Assembly (NCBI GenBank): GCA_025352305.1
Contig: JANXTQ010000266.1
Location: 1-16,776 of the forward strand
Direction of reading: 5' to 3'
Length of the DNA stretch: 16,776 nt
Source of the DNA: Actinomycetes bacterium
GTDB lineage: Bacteria > Actinomycetota > Acidimicrobiia > Acidimicrobiales > RAAP-2
Program-made: the position numbers and the translations under genes
Notes under the pieces: generated by a model
What the model saw: only the letters and a program-made list of their open reading frames with translations
Told to the model about the DNA's origin: nothing
The model's database searches: none
Part shown: in pieces, positions 6,040 through 13,588 of the stretch
Layout of the letters: each line of letters begins with the position of its first letter
How positions within the stretch are numbered: position 1 is the first letter of the stretch

Positions 6040-6863
6040 AGTGGCCAGGTAGCGGGAGGGGTGCTGAACGCTTCAACTCGTCCGTAACGAATTTCACGAA
6101 GGAGTGCAGATGACGTGGTCGTGGCCTTGGTGTCATAGGCGAGCAAACCCACGTGTCGAAGAGTTGATCCCTCGATCGGTGTCACGCGGTGAAGGGAGTT
6201 TCGACCCTCGAAGATGAGTAGCGTCCCGGGTGTCATCGCCAGAGTGAGAACAGAGGAATCGTCACCACCGAGAACCGCGGACACGGTGTCATAGTTTTCA
6301 TTTTCTCCGTCACGAATTCGTGCGACCACATCGAAGTCTCCACCTCGCTGCGCGCTTTGAATCGCGAGGGAAACAACGAAGTCGGTTTGATCAAAGTGCC
6401 ACTGGAGCTGATCACCCTCGGCCATGACGGCCAGGTTGAGTGCGCCGCACGGATCGGCGTAGTGATAGAGAGTCCCGCGATCCAGCACCGCTTCAATGAA
6501 TCGCGTCAGTGCATCCAATTCATAGAGTTGACGAAGCGGCGAAGTAAATGGCATCACGTCGTATCCCACGGCGCGCACGGCGTAGGGCATCCACGTCTGA
6601 CGCGCGTGATCCGCCGCCCATTCATTGCTCGGCAGTTCTAAGTACGCGGTGCCGATTCCGCCCGACGGGTGCGCTCGTGGCGCCAACTCCTCGGCGTCGC
6701 TCACCAACTGCGCAATACCGTGCGGGGTGATGAAATTCGTCAGTTCCGCTGCTCCGCGCTCGGCGATCTGCGCCCGGGCATCCTCGATGACTAGTTTCGC
6801 GCCCGGCGACGTCAAATCGTTGATCGGATAACGCGAGAGGTCGACGAGGTCCAGAGCGTTCAC
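6036..6863 (-). CDS. 2-oxoglutarate/Fe(II) oxygenase-like protein
   Basis: Predicted mononuclear non-haem iron oxygenase of 275 aa using 2-oxoglutarate and O2 to hydroxylate or demethylate a small molecule. The double-stranded beta-helix core shows WHFDQTDF with His156-x-Asp158, then GTLLIFEGRNSLHRV with distal His225, and Arg236 as candidate 2OG-carboxylate ligand. The segment order (PLRQLYELDALTRFIEAVL, HYADPCGALN, RGGDFDV, then LLAYDTK) reminds me of the BesD/HalD group and proteins annotated ArpA. Halogenases there have HxG; this protein keeps Asp, so hydroxylase or demethylase chemistry is expected. The GTG start lies 16 bp after the E2 stop without a visible Shine-Dalgarno site, and the gene overlaps fae by 4 bp. 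It is probably the fourth gene of the dehydrogenase operon. The substrate is unknown. Confidence 0.75.
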   Translation of the reverse strand: MNALDLVDLSRYPINDLTSPGAKLVIEDARAQIAERGAAELTNFITPHGIAQLVSDAEELAPRAHPSGGIGTAYLELPSNEWAADHARQTWMPYAVRAVGYDVMPFTSPLRQLYELDALTRFIEAVLDRGTLYHYADPCGALNLAVMAEGDQLQWHFDQTDFVVSLAIQSAQRGGDFDVVARIRDGENENYDTVSAVLGGDDSSVLTLAMTPGTLLIFEGRNSLHRVTPIEGSTLRHVGLLAYDTKATTTSSALLREIRYGRVEAFSTPPATWPL

Positions 6864-6879
6864 AACGAAACGGTAGCGC

Positions 6880-8244
6880 TCAGCCGGCGAGAAGTGCAGC
6901 GGCGGGGTCGCCCAAGAAGTCCGCGACGTGGCGCAGCGCCCGCGAAGCGAGCGCTCCGTCGATCAAACGATGATCGAACGACAACGCGATTTCCATCACC
7001 TGGCGCACAACGACCTCGTCGTCAACGACCCACGGAGCCTTGGCAATCTGACCCACCGCGAGGATCACCGAGGTCCCCGGCGGAAGAATCGGCATGGCGC
7101 CGTCGATGCCGAAGGGGCCCACGTTGGTGATCGTCAGCGTCGTGTGCATCATCTCGTTGGGTGTCGTCGTACCGGCGCGCGCCTTTTGGACAAGCGTGCT
7201 GAGAGCGTTCGCCATGGAAACAATGTTGAGCGTGTCCGCGCCACGAATATTCGGGACAATGAGACCCCGCGGAGTATCGGCCGCGATTCCCAAGTTGACG
7301 GAGCGGCGAACAATGACTTCGCCGTGTTCGTCATCGAAACTGGAGTTAATTCCCGGGTAGTGACGCGCCGCGTCGCATAGCGCCATGGCGATGAGCGTGA
7401 GCGGTGTAATTCGCACGCCGTCGAGTGAGGGGCGACTCTTGAGCGACGCCAACAACTCGACCGAGCGAGTGGCGTCAAAGCGAACCCACGCCGCCGCGTG
7501 CGGGGCCGTGAAGGCACTTCGCACCATGGCTTCCGCCATGGACTTGAGCACACCGCGCACCACAATTCGTTCCTCTTTTGGCCCGCTCTCCCACGAAGCA
7601 AGCTCGTGTCCAACAAAACGAGTACTCGTAGGTGGGGCACTTTGAACAGCGACCCCTGATCCCGGTGACAAGGCTTTATCGACGTCAGAACGCGTGATCA
7701 GTCCGTCACGGCCCGTTCCACTCAGTGTCGAAATATCGACGCCGTGGCGTTTGGCATACAGGCGAACCGGCGGCGTCGAACGGGGGGCTAATGCAGGCGA
7801 CGACGTCGTCGGCGCGACGTTCATTGCGACCGTCGCCACGCCAGCGGGGCTGGGCGCGGTGCTCCCGCGTCGTCGGTGTTGGCGCGTGGGAGTCCCGGCG
7901 TCCTCACTGACTCCGTAGCCAACGAGTACCGCCGTGCGAACGGCCGGTTCACTCGCGGGCGCGGGCGTCGCGGGTGCGACGGTCTCGGGTTCGCTCGCAG
8001 CGCCCGCGACCTCAATGTCGATGAGTGGCTTGCCCACTTCGACAACGTCACCCACGTTGCCGTGAAGTTTCATCACCACTCCGGCGTAGGGACTGGGCAG
8101 CTCCACGGTGGCCTTGGCCGTTTCAATATCAATGAGGGGCTGGTTCAACGTCACGGTGTCGCCGACGTTTACTTTCCACACCACGATCTCGGCTTCGGTC
8201 AGACCTTCGCCGACGTCGGGCAGTAAAAACTGTTGACTACTCAC
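6880..8244 (-). CDS. bkdC: 2-oxoacid dehydrogenase E2 acyltransferase (branched-chain type)
   Basis: Core subunit that moves the acyl group from E1-bound thiamine diphosphate through lipoyl-lysine to CoA. It has 454 aa. The lipoyl domain (about 1-78) has ETAKATVE with lipoylated Lys44. A long Ala/Pro/Arg linker (79-153) follows. The peripheral subunit-binding domain (about 154-192) contains PPVRLYAKRHGVD and GRDGLITRSDVD. The catalytic domain (about 224-454) ends with SFDHRLIDG, giving active-site His425 and Asp429. The GTG start shares GTGA with the E1beta stop. There is one lipoyl domain, as expected for BCKDH E2, and no E3 gene nearby, so lipoamide dehydrogenase must be supplied elsewhere. 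A pyruvate or acetoin substrate is less likely but cannot be excluded by reading alone. Confidence 0.92.
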   Translation of the reverse strand: MSSQQFLLPDVGEGLTEAEIVVWKVNVGDTVTLNQPLIDIETAKATVELPSPYAGVVMKLHGNVGDVVEVGKPLIDIEVAGAASEPETVAPATPAPASEPAVRTAVLVGYGVSEDAGTPTRQHRRRGSTAPSPAGVATVAMNVAPTTSSPALAPRSTPPVRLYAKRHGVDISTLSGTGRDGLITRSDVDKALSPGSGVAVQSAPPTSTRFVGHELASWESGPKEERIVVRGVLKSMAEAMVRSAFTAPHAAAWVRFDATRSVELLASLKSRPSLDGVRITPLTLIAMALCDAARHYPGINSSFDDEHGEVIVRRSVNLGIAADTPRGLIVPNIRGADTLNIVSMANALSTLVQKARAGTTTPNEMMHTTLTITNVGPFGIDGAMPILPPGTSVILAVGQIAKAPWVVDDEVVVRQVMEIALSFDHRLIDGALASRALRHVADFLGDPAAALLAG

Positions 8245-9224
8245 GACTCAAAGCCCATCACCCGATCAATGGCGTCAAGGATGCGGTCCACGTTCGGCAA
8301 ATACTCCTCTTCCACCTTCGAGGGCGGATAGGGGGTGTGATATCCCGTGACGCGAACGCCGGGAGCACGCAGTGAATAGAAGCACTCCTCGCTCAGACGC
8401 GCGACGATCTCTGAACTCACTGATGCGTTCGCGGACGCTTCGTGCACGACGACCAGACGGCCCGTTTTTTCCAAGGACGCAGCCATCGGGGCGTAGTCAA
8501 TGGGCGCGATCGAGCGCGCATCGATCACTTCCACACTGCGGCCTTCGCTCGCCGCAGCTTCGGCGGCGCGCAGACAGGTGCGAACGCTCGGACCATAGGT
8601 AATGACGGTCACGTCGCTACCTTCGCGCAGACGCGACGCTTCGAACAGTCCCCGCGGCGCGTTGTCGGTGTCGACCTCGCCTTTTTCCCAGTAACGACAT
8701 TTCGGTTCGCAGAAAATAATGGGATCCGGATGCGTGATGGACTGCTGAATCATCCAGTACGCGTCGTTCGGCGTACTCGGCGACACCACGCGCAGACCCG
8801 CGGTGTGCGCGAAGTACCCCTCGGGGCTTTCCGAGTGGTGTTCAATGGCGCCAATTCCCCCACCAAACGGGATGCGAATCACCATGCCCATTTCGTAGAT
8901 TCCGCTACTGCGACTGTGCAACTTGGCGACCTGAGAGACAATCTGATCGAAGGCCGGATAGACGAATCCGTCGAATTGAATTTCGGTGACGGGGCGGTAC
9001 CCGCGTATGGCGAGGCCGACGGCGGTTCCAATGATCGCCGATTCGGCGAGCGGTGCATCGATGACGCGATCTTCGCCAAAATCCTTCTGCAGTCCGTCGG
9101 TAACGCGAAAGACTCCGCCCAACTTGCCAATGTCTTCACCCATGAGCAGGACTTTGGGATTGGCTTCCATTGCGCGACGCAGTCCCTCGTTGAGAGCCTT
9201 GGCCATGGTCATGGTGGTGCTCAC
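8241..9224 (-). CDS. bkdB: 2-oxoacid dehydrogenase E1 beta subunit
   Basis: Beta chain of the thiamine-diphosphate-dependent E1 component, 327 aa, a normal length for the separate beta subunit. MGEDIGKLGGVF at 28-39 and LAESAIIG with Glu61, the residue expected to activate the thiamine aminopyrimidine, are clear. GAIEHHSESPEGYFAHTAG at about 125-143 has the paired His129/His130 typical of branched-chain-type E1beta, and the C-terminal HTPYPPSKVEEEYLPNVD closes the transketolase C-terminal domain. The GTG start overlaps the E1alpha stop by 4 bp (GTGA) and the gene's own stop overlaps E2, so the three subunits are translationally coupled for balanced synthesis. Confidence 0.94.
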   Translation of the reverse strand: MSTTMTMAKALNEGLRRAMEANPKVLLMGEDIGKLGGVFRVTDGLQKDFGEDRVIDAPLAESAIIGTAVGLAIRGYRPVTEIQFDGFVYPAFDQIVSQVAKLHSRSSGIYEMGMVIRIPFGGGIGAIEHHSESPEGYFAHTAGLRVVSPSTPNDAYWMIQQSITHPDPIIFCEPKCRYWEKGEVDTDNAPRGLFEASRLREGSDVTVITYGPSVRTCLRAAEAAASEGRSVEVIDARSIAPIDYAPMAASLEKTGRLVVVHEASANASVSSEIVARLSEECFYSLRAPGVRVTGYHTPYPPSKVEEEYLPNVDRILDAIDRVMGFES

Positions 9225-10285
9225 GACGCGCCCCCCACTCCCAGTTCTTCCATATCGCGTCGACCCTCGCTAATCAGAGGGTGCTCACTCGCGTAGGCGT
9301 GATCAAAAATTGACAGGGGATCGGGCTTACCCATCGCGAGAACGTCGACACGTAACTTCAACGCCATCTCGTCGGCTTCGTCGTTGACGGCCGCAAACTT
9401 CTTGGCCGACACTTTGTGAGCTCGAACGAGGTACGCCTTGACCCGTTCAATCGGGTCACGGTGTTTCCACGCCTCCACCTCGGCGTCGACGCGGTAACGA
9501 GTGGGGTCGTCGCTCGTGGTGTGCGCACCCATGCGGTAGGTGAACGCTTCAATCAAGGTGGGCCCGCCGCCTTCTCGCGCGTGAGCCAGTGCTTTGCGCG
9601 TGACTTCATAGACCGCCAGCACGTCATTGCCGTCCACGCGAATTCCGGGGAATCCGAATCCCTGGGCACGTTTGTAGAGCGGAATTTTCGTCTGGCGAAT
9701 GGTGGGCTCCGAGATGGCCCACTGATTGTTCTGAACAAAAAAGACCACCGGTGCGTCGAAACTGCTGGCCCACACGAACGCTTCGTTCACGTCGCCTTGG
9801 CTCGTAGCACCGTCGCCGAAAAAGGTGATCACGGCTTCGCTGGCGCCGTCGCGCTGCACACCCATGGCGTAACCCACGGCGTTGAGGGCCTGATTCCCAA
9901 TAACGATGGTGGGAACGCTGTGTCGATACTTCTGTGGATCCCAACCTCCGTGGTCAACGGCGCGAAACAGTCGCAGCGACAGTTCCGGTGGTATTCCCCG
10001 GCACCAGGCAATTCCGTGTTCGCGGTAGCTGGGGAAGGAAAAGTCACTCGGTTCGAGCGCTCGACCCGCCCCGATTTGGGCGGCCTCTTGGCCTTGCAGT
10101 GGCGCCCAGAGAGCCAGTTGGCCTTGGCGCTGCAGCGACGTTGCCTCATTGCACAGTCGGCGAATGATGACCATGTCGCGATACATCGCAAAGATCTGCT
10201 CGGCCGTCAGTGACGTTTCGTAGACGTCGTCGTAGACGCGTTCGCCTTCGGGTGTTAGTAGTTGAACTAACTGTGGTTCGATCAT
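9221..10285 (-). CDS. bkdA: 2-oxoacid dehydrogenase E1 alpha subunit
   Basis: Alpha chain of the E1 decarboxylase, 354 aa. The thiamine-diphosphate motif runs from GDG (157-159) to NN (186-187): GDGATSQGDVNEAF, then FFVQNNQWAIS. MGAHTTSDDPTRYR at about 252-265 is the phosphorylation-loop region, with His255 expected to contact the cofactor, and FPSYREHG at 84-91 is also conserved. I take the ATG at 10285-10283, preceded by AAAGGGGAG. The frame is open to an ATG at 10462, but those 59 Arg-rich residues would overlap the divergent MFS gene and resemble no E1alpha N-terminus. It heads the run E1alpha-E1beta-E2-oxygenase-fae. Substrate class is inferred from family resemblance to BCKDH rather than proven. 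Confidence 0.93.
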   Translation of the reverse strand: MIEPQLVQLLTPEGERVYDDVYETSLTAEQIFAMYRDMVIIRRLCNEATSLQRQGQLALWAPLQGQEAAQIGAGRALEPSDFSFPSYREHGIAWCRGIPPELSLRLFRAVDHGGWDPQKYRHSVPTIVIGNQALNAVGYAMGVQRDGASEAVITFFGDGATSQGDVNEAFVWASSFDAPVVFFVQNNQWAISEPTIRQTKIPLYKRAQGFGFPGIRVDGNDVLAVYEVTRKALAHAREGGGPTLIEAFTYRMGAHTTSDDPTRYRVDAEVEAWKHRDPIERVKAYLVRAHKVSAKKFAAVNDEADEMALKLRVDVLAMGKPDPLSIFDHAYASEHPLISEGRRDMEELGVGGAS

Positions 10286-10338
10286 CGACTCCCCTTTGAG
10301 TTCGAATCCCAACTTCACCTTACTTTGCCCAGCGACCG

Positions 10339-10344
10339 TAGTGT
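10339..10344 (+). promoter_or_regulatory. Possible leaderless -10 box of the MFS gene
   Basis: TAGTGT ends 6 bp before the GTG start of the transporter. That spacing is expected if transcription starts at the first base of the codon, as in the leaderless mRNAs common in actinobacteria. No Shine-Dalgarno site precedes the gene, which agrees. There is no convincing -35. The 65-bp gap to the divergent E1alpha start must also hold that operon's promoter. Confidence 0.3.
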
Positions 10345-10350
10345 CCCTAC

Positions 10351-11577
10351 GTGGCTCGCCTCTTCGTCGATACCGCACCACTGCGCGAGAGTCGCGACTT
10401 TCGCCTCCTGTTTGGCGGACAACTCGCGTCGATGATGGGAAGTCAACTAACGCTCGTCGCAACGTCGGCTCAGGTCTACGCCGTTACGCACTCGTCGCTG
10501 TGGGTGGGTGTGCTCTCGGGTGCACAGTTGCCCCTGCTGCTTAGTGGGTCGCTGTGGGGAGGCGCGCTCGGCGACCACCTCGATCGGCGCAACCTACTGA
10601 GCGTGACCGCGGTGGTGTTGGCCTTTTTCTCCGCCGCCCTGGCGATCAATTCCAGTCTGTTTCACGCCAACATCGTTGCGCTGTTCATCCTGGCCGTACT
10701 GGCGGCCGGCGTGGCTGGTTTCTCCAATCCGGCGCGCAACGCCGCGATACCTCGACTGGTCAAGGCCGACCAACTCGTCGCGGCGTACTCCATCAATCAG
10801 ATCGTGATTCAGATTGCGACGATCGTCGGCCCTCTCGTCGCCGGCGTGTTGATCTTGCTCACCGGCTACAGCGCGTGTTACTGGATCGATGCGGGAACCT
10901 TTGTCGTTCTCTGTGTTGCTACCGCGGCCATGAGTTCGTTGCCGCCACTCGGCACCATTGCCAAAACCTCCACACTGCGCGCCATTGGTGACGGCTTTAG
11001 TTATGTTCGTGGTCACGTTGCGGCCCAGTGCGTGTACCTCGTCGATCTCAACGCGATGATTTTTGGTATGCCCAATTCGTTGTTCCCCGCTGTCGCGACG
11101 CAGTGGTATCACGGAGGACCGGTCACTCTTGGTCTGCTCTACAGCGCACCGGGCGTCGGCGCGCTCGTGGGCGCAGTGACCACGGGCTGGGTCGAGCGCG
11201 TGAAACGTCGCGGACGAGCCGTGGTGCTGGCGGTTGTTCTGTGGGGTGGAGCAATTGCGATCTTCGGGCTCAGTCGCTATGCGTGGATGGGACTGTTCTT
11301 TCTCGCCGTTGCTGGGTGGGCGGACGTCATCTCGGCGGTGCTGCGCAACACCATCTTGCAGAGTTCCATCACCGATGAGTTCCGCGGACGTATCTCATCA
11401 ATTCAGATGGCCGTCGTCCAGGGCGGACCGCGACTCGGCAACCTGGAAGCGGGCGTCGTCGCCACGGCCGTATCAACGGAGTTCTCCATTATTTCGGGGG
11501 GTGTGATGTGTGTCGTGGGCGCACTCGCACTCGTTCGTTGGCGACCGCAGTTTTGGCGCGAAAGCAGCGATCTCTAG
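10351..11577 (+). CDS. MFS transporter, EntS/MFS_3-like
   Basis: Major facilitator membrane protein of 408 aa with about 12 hydrophobic segments, probably a proton-coupled exporter. Motif A follows TM2 as GALGDHLDRRNLL (Asp75, Arg79, Arg80). The N-terminal LRESRDFRLLFGGQLASMMGSQ, the FSNPARNAAIPRLV region and QLVAAYSINQI are typical of the MFS_3 subgroup that includes enterobactin exporter EntS and many actinobacterial drug exporters. The start is GTG at 10351 with no Shine-Dalgarno site. It diverges from the E1alpha operon across 65 bp, and its stop overlaps the convergent rlmN stop by 3 bp. The substrate cannot be read from the sequence. No biosynthetic gene cluster is next to it. Confidence 0.88.
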   Translation: MARLFVDTAPLRESRDFRLLFGGQLASMMGSQLTLVATSAQVYAVTHSSLWVGVLSGAQLPLLLSGSLWGGALGDHLDRRNLLSVTAVVLAFFSAALAINSSLFHANIVALFILAVLAAGVAGFSNPARNAAIPRLVKADQLVAAYSINQIVIQIATIVGPLVAGVLILLTGYSACYWIDAGTFVVLCVATAAMSSLPPLGTIAKTSTLRAIGDGFSYVRGHVAAQCVYLVDLNAMIFGMPNSLFPAVATQWYHGGPVTLGLLYSAPGVGALVGAVTTGWVERVKRRGRAVVLAVVLWGGAIAIFGLSRYAWMGLFFLAVAGWADVISAVLRNTILQSSITDEFRGRISSIQMAVVQGGPRLGNLEAGVVATAVSTEFSIISGGVMCVVGALALVRWRPQFWRESSDL

Positions 11578-12611
11578 CGACGAAGAGTGACGGGCCTCCG
11601 CTTGGCGTTAGTAACGCTCGCGAGTTGTCCACACGCTGCGTCAATGGAACGGCCCCGCGTATTTCTGACGGTGACGTTCACGCCCAACTCTTCGAGACTC
11701 TCTTTAAATTCGCGCACCCGTTCGCGAGGCGAACCCATAACCAAGTAGCCCGGCGTGGGGTTAAGGGGAATGAGATTGACGTGGGCGCGAAGTGGCAGGG
11801 CGTAGCGAGCGAGTTCGCCCGCGGCGCGTTCGGTGTCATTGACGCCGTCGATGAGGGCCCACTCAAAACTGAGTCGTCGCGACGTCGTGGCGATCCAGTC
11901 CTCACACGCAATTCGCAACCGCTCGAGCGGGTAGCGCCGATTGAGTGGAATCAGTTCGCTGCGCGTCACGTCGTTGGCCGCGTGAAGCGACACCGCCAAC
12001 GTGAGAGCGAGACCCTCTTTGGCCAGTCGCTCAATCGCCGGCGCCACGCCGACCGTCGAAACAGTGAGGTGCCGCGCCGACAGTCCACGGTGTTCGTGTA
12101 ACGCCTTAACCGTCGCGACCGTCACGGCGTAGTTGGCGAGCGGCTCGCCCATTCCCATAAAGACCACGTTGGATAGTCGCCGCGGTGCGGCGGCGCGCGC
12201 CGCAAAAACGACCTGCTCAACAACTTCGCCCACGCTCAGTTGACGAGTAAAGCCGGCCTGACCCGTCGCACAAAAGGTGCAGCCCATGGCGCAGCCCGCC
12301 TGAGTGGAAATACAGACCGTGACGCGATCGTCATAGGCCATGAGGACGGTTTCGACGGTCGCTCCGTCGCTGAGTTCAAAGACCCACTTGCGCGTCATGC
12401 CGCGATCACTCTGGACGTCATTTTTAACGCTCAACGCACTCGGCAACTCCTCGGCGAGTCGGCGACGCAGCGCGCCCGGCAGCGTCGTGATCTCGCTGAT
12501 CAGGCGGTCTTCGTTCCACAAAGCCCGCCACACCTGTTCGACGCGGTAGTTCGGCTCGCTGCTTAAGAGCTCGGCGAGTTGCTCGCGGCTCAGGTCGTAG
12601 GGGTGCGCCAC
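11574..12611 (-). CDS. rlmN: RlmN, 23S rRNA A2503 methyltransferase
   Basis: Radical-SAM enzyme that methylates C2 of A2503 in 23S rRNA, and in some bacteria A37 of certain tRNAs, influencing translational accuracy. It has 345 aa. The iron-sulphur motif CxxxCxxC is Cys107, Cys111 and Cys114 in AGCAMGCTFCATGQ. GMGEP at 153-157 binds SAM. Cys327 in SIDAACGQL is the methyl-carrying cysteine equivalent to E. coli Cys355. The VTVRNTRGRSIDAACGQL C-terminal block argues for RlmN over other radical-SAM families; Cfr is excluded only by general resemblance. The start is GTG at 12611-12609 with no visible Shine-Dalgarno site. It is convergent with the MFS gene without room for a terminator. Confidence 0.96.
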   Translation of the reverse strand: MAHPYDLSREQLAELLSSEPNYRVEQVWRALWNEDRLISEITTLPGALRRRLAEELPSALSVKNDVQSDRGMTRKWVFELSDGATVETVLMAYDDRVTVCISTQAGCAMGCTFCATGQAGFTRQLSVGEVVEQVVFAARAAAPRRLSNVVFMGMGEPLANYAVTVATVKALHEHRGLSARHLTVSTVGVAPAIERLAKEGLALTLAVSLHAANDVTRSELIPLNRRYPLERLRIACEDWIATTSRRLSFEWALIDGVNDTERAAGELARYALPLRAHVNLIPLNPTPGYLVMGSPRERVREFKESLEELGVNVTVRNTRGRSIDAACGQLASVTNAKRRPVTLRR

Positions 12612-12713
12612 GCAACAAGGCTAGACAAGGCGCCCGTCAATCTCCCCTAAGTTGTGGAACTGATTCTGGGCCGGTCACTGAAGCGGACCTAGACCTAATA
12701 ACGGGAGAAGTAG

Positions 12714-13490
12714 ATGGAACTGAACAACACTTCGGCAATCGTCACCGGCGGAGCCTCGGGACTCGGTGAGGCCACGGCACGGGTGCTCGCCGCGCGCGGC
12801 GTCAAAGTTGTTGTCGCGGACCTCAACGACGACAAGGGTGCGGCGCTGGCAGCGGAGATTGGTGGTGCCTACGTGCACTGCGACGTGACCAGCACCGAGC
12901 AGGTCATTGCTGCCATTGAGGCCGCCAAAGCGTTGGCGCCGCTGTGGAGCGCCGTTAACTGCGCCGGAATTGGCTGGGCCACGCGCACCATTGGCAAAGA
13001 CGGTGAGTACGCCAGTGCGCACGACCTCGATCTGTACCGCAAGGTCATTGAGATCAACTTGGTCGGCACCTTTAACGTCTGTCGCCTGGCCGCAACGGCC
13101 ATGAGCGCGAACACTCCCGACGTCGACGGCATGCGCGGAGCACTCGTGAACACCGCCTCAGTCGCCGCCGAAGACGGCCAAATTGGCCAAGTCGCTTACT
13201 CCAGCTCCAAGGGCGGCGTGGTTGGTCTCACCTTGCCGTTGGCGCGCGACCTCGCGCCGATTGGTGTTCGAGCCAACTGCATCCTGCCGGGACTGATCGA
13301 CACGCCGATCTACGGAACCGGACCGGCGAGCGATGAATTTAAGGCCCGCCTCGGAGCGGGAGTTCTGTTCCCCAAGCGCCTCGGATACTCCTCGGAGTTC
13401 GCGTCGCTCGCGGTGGAACTGCTCGCCAACAGTTACATGAACGCCGAGTCGATTCGCATCGACGCCGGCATCCGCATGCAGCCGAAGTGA
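12714..13490 (+). CDS. SDR, HSD10-like 3-hydroxyacyl-CoA dehydrogenase
   Basis: NAD(H)-dependent short-chain dehydrogenase of 258 aa. The cofactor motif is GGASGLG (12-18), with Asp36 after the second strand favouring NAD. NCAG is at 82-85 and the catalytic set is Ser149, Tyr162 and Lys166 (YSSSK). EDGQIGQVAYSSSKGG, MTLP-like GLTLPLARDLAPIG and ILPGLIDTPIYG match type II 3-hydroxyacyl-CoA dehydrogenase / 17beta-HSD10 proteins, which oxidise 2-methyl-3-hydroxybutyryl-CoA and short hydroxyacyl-CoAs. That would suit isoleucine or fatty-acid breakdown and the nearby branched-chain dehydrogenase. GGGAG lies 7 nt before the ATG. The gene ends 20 bp before a strong hairpin, so it is probably monocistronic. 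Confidence 0.88.
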   Translation: MELNNTSAIVTGGASGLGEATARVLAARGVKVVVADLNDDKGAALAAEIGGAYVHCDVTSTEQVIAAIEAAKALAPLWSAVNCAGIGWATRTIGKDGEYASAHDLDLYRKVIEINLVGTFNVCRLAATAMSANTPDVDGMRGALVNTASVAAEDGQIGQVAYSSSKGGVVGLTLPLARDLAPIGVRANCILPGLIDTPIYGTGPASDEFKARLGAGVLFPKRLGYSSEFASLAVELLANSYMNAESIRIDAGIRMQPK

Positions 13491-13510
13491 TCACCCACTC
13501 GTAGTTCTGC

Positions 13511-13540
13511 ACTCGACCGGGGCTTTTGCCCCGGTCGAGT
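13511..13540 (+). terminator. Intrinsic terminator-like hairpin after the HSD10-like gene
   Basis: Perfect 13-bp stem (13511-13523 with 13528-13540) closed by a TTTT loop, 20 bp after the dehydrogenase stop. No long U-run follows (CGCAATTTAG). It lies between two same-strand genes, so it should insulate the second dehydrogenase from read-through. Confidence 0.75.
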
Positions 13541-13588
13541 CGCAATTTAGGGTCCGCACGCCTACCCTTTCGTGACGAAAGGTTCCTC

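Noticed and set aside
6036..6863. Idea that the oxygenase is an amino-acid halogenase
   Set aside because: The iron motif is His-x-Asp, not His-x-Gly, so chloride could not take the carboxylate position.
8442..9296. 284-codon plus-strand ORF opposite E1beta
   Set aside because: Shadow of the well-supported E1beta gene; no domain features.
10296..10312. tRNA T-arm-like sequence (TTGAG-TTCGAAT-CCCAA)
   Set aside because: No matching acceptor, D-arm or anticodon arm upstream, where the DNA is E1alpha coding sequence; one stem mismatch; likely chance.
10286..10462. Extended E1alpha start giving 59 extra residues
   Set aside because: It would overlap the divergent MFS gene, is Arg-rich and unlike E1alpha, while the ATG at 10285 has AAAGGGGAG just upstream.
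13526..13588. Upstream ATG for the second SDR gene
   Set aside because: It lies in the loop of the preceding terminator hairpin; the ATG at 13589 has AAAGG at good spacing and begins a normal SDR N-terminus.
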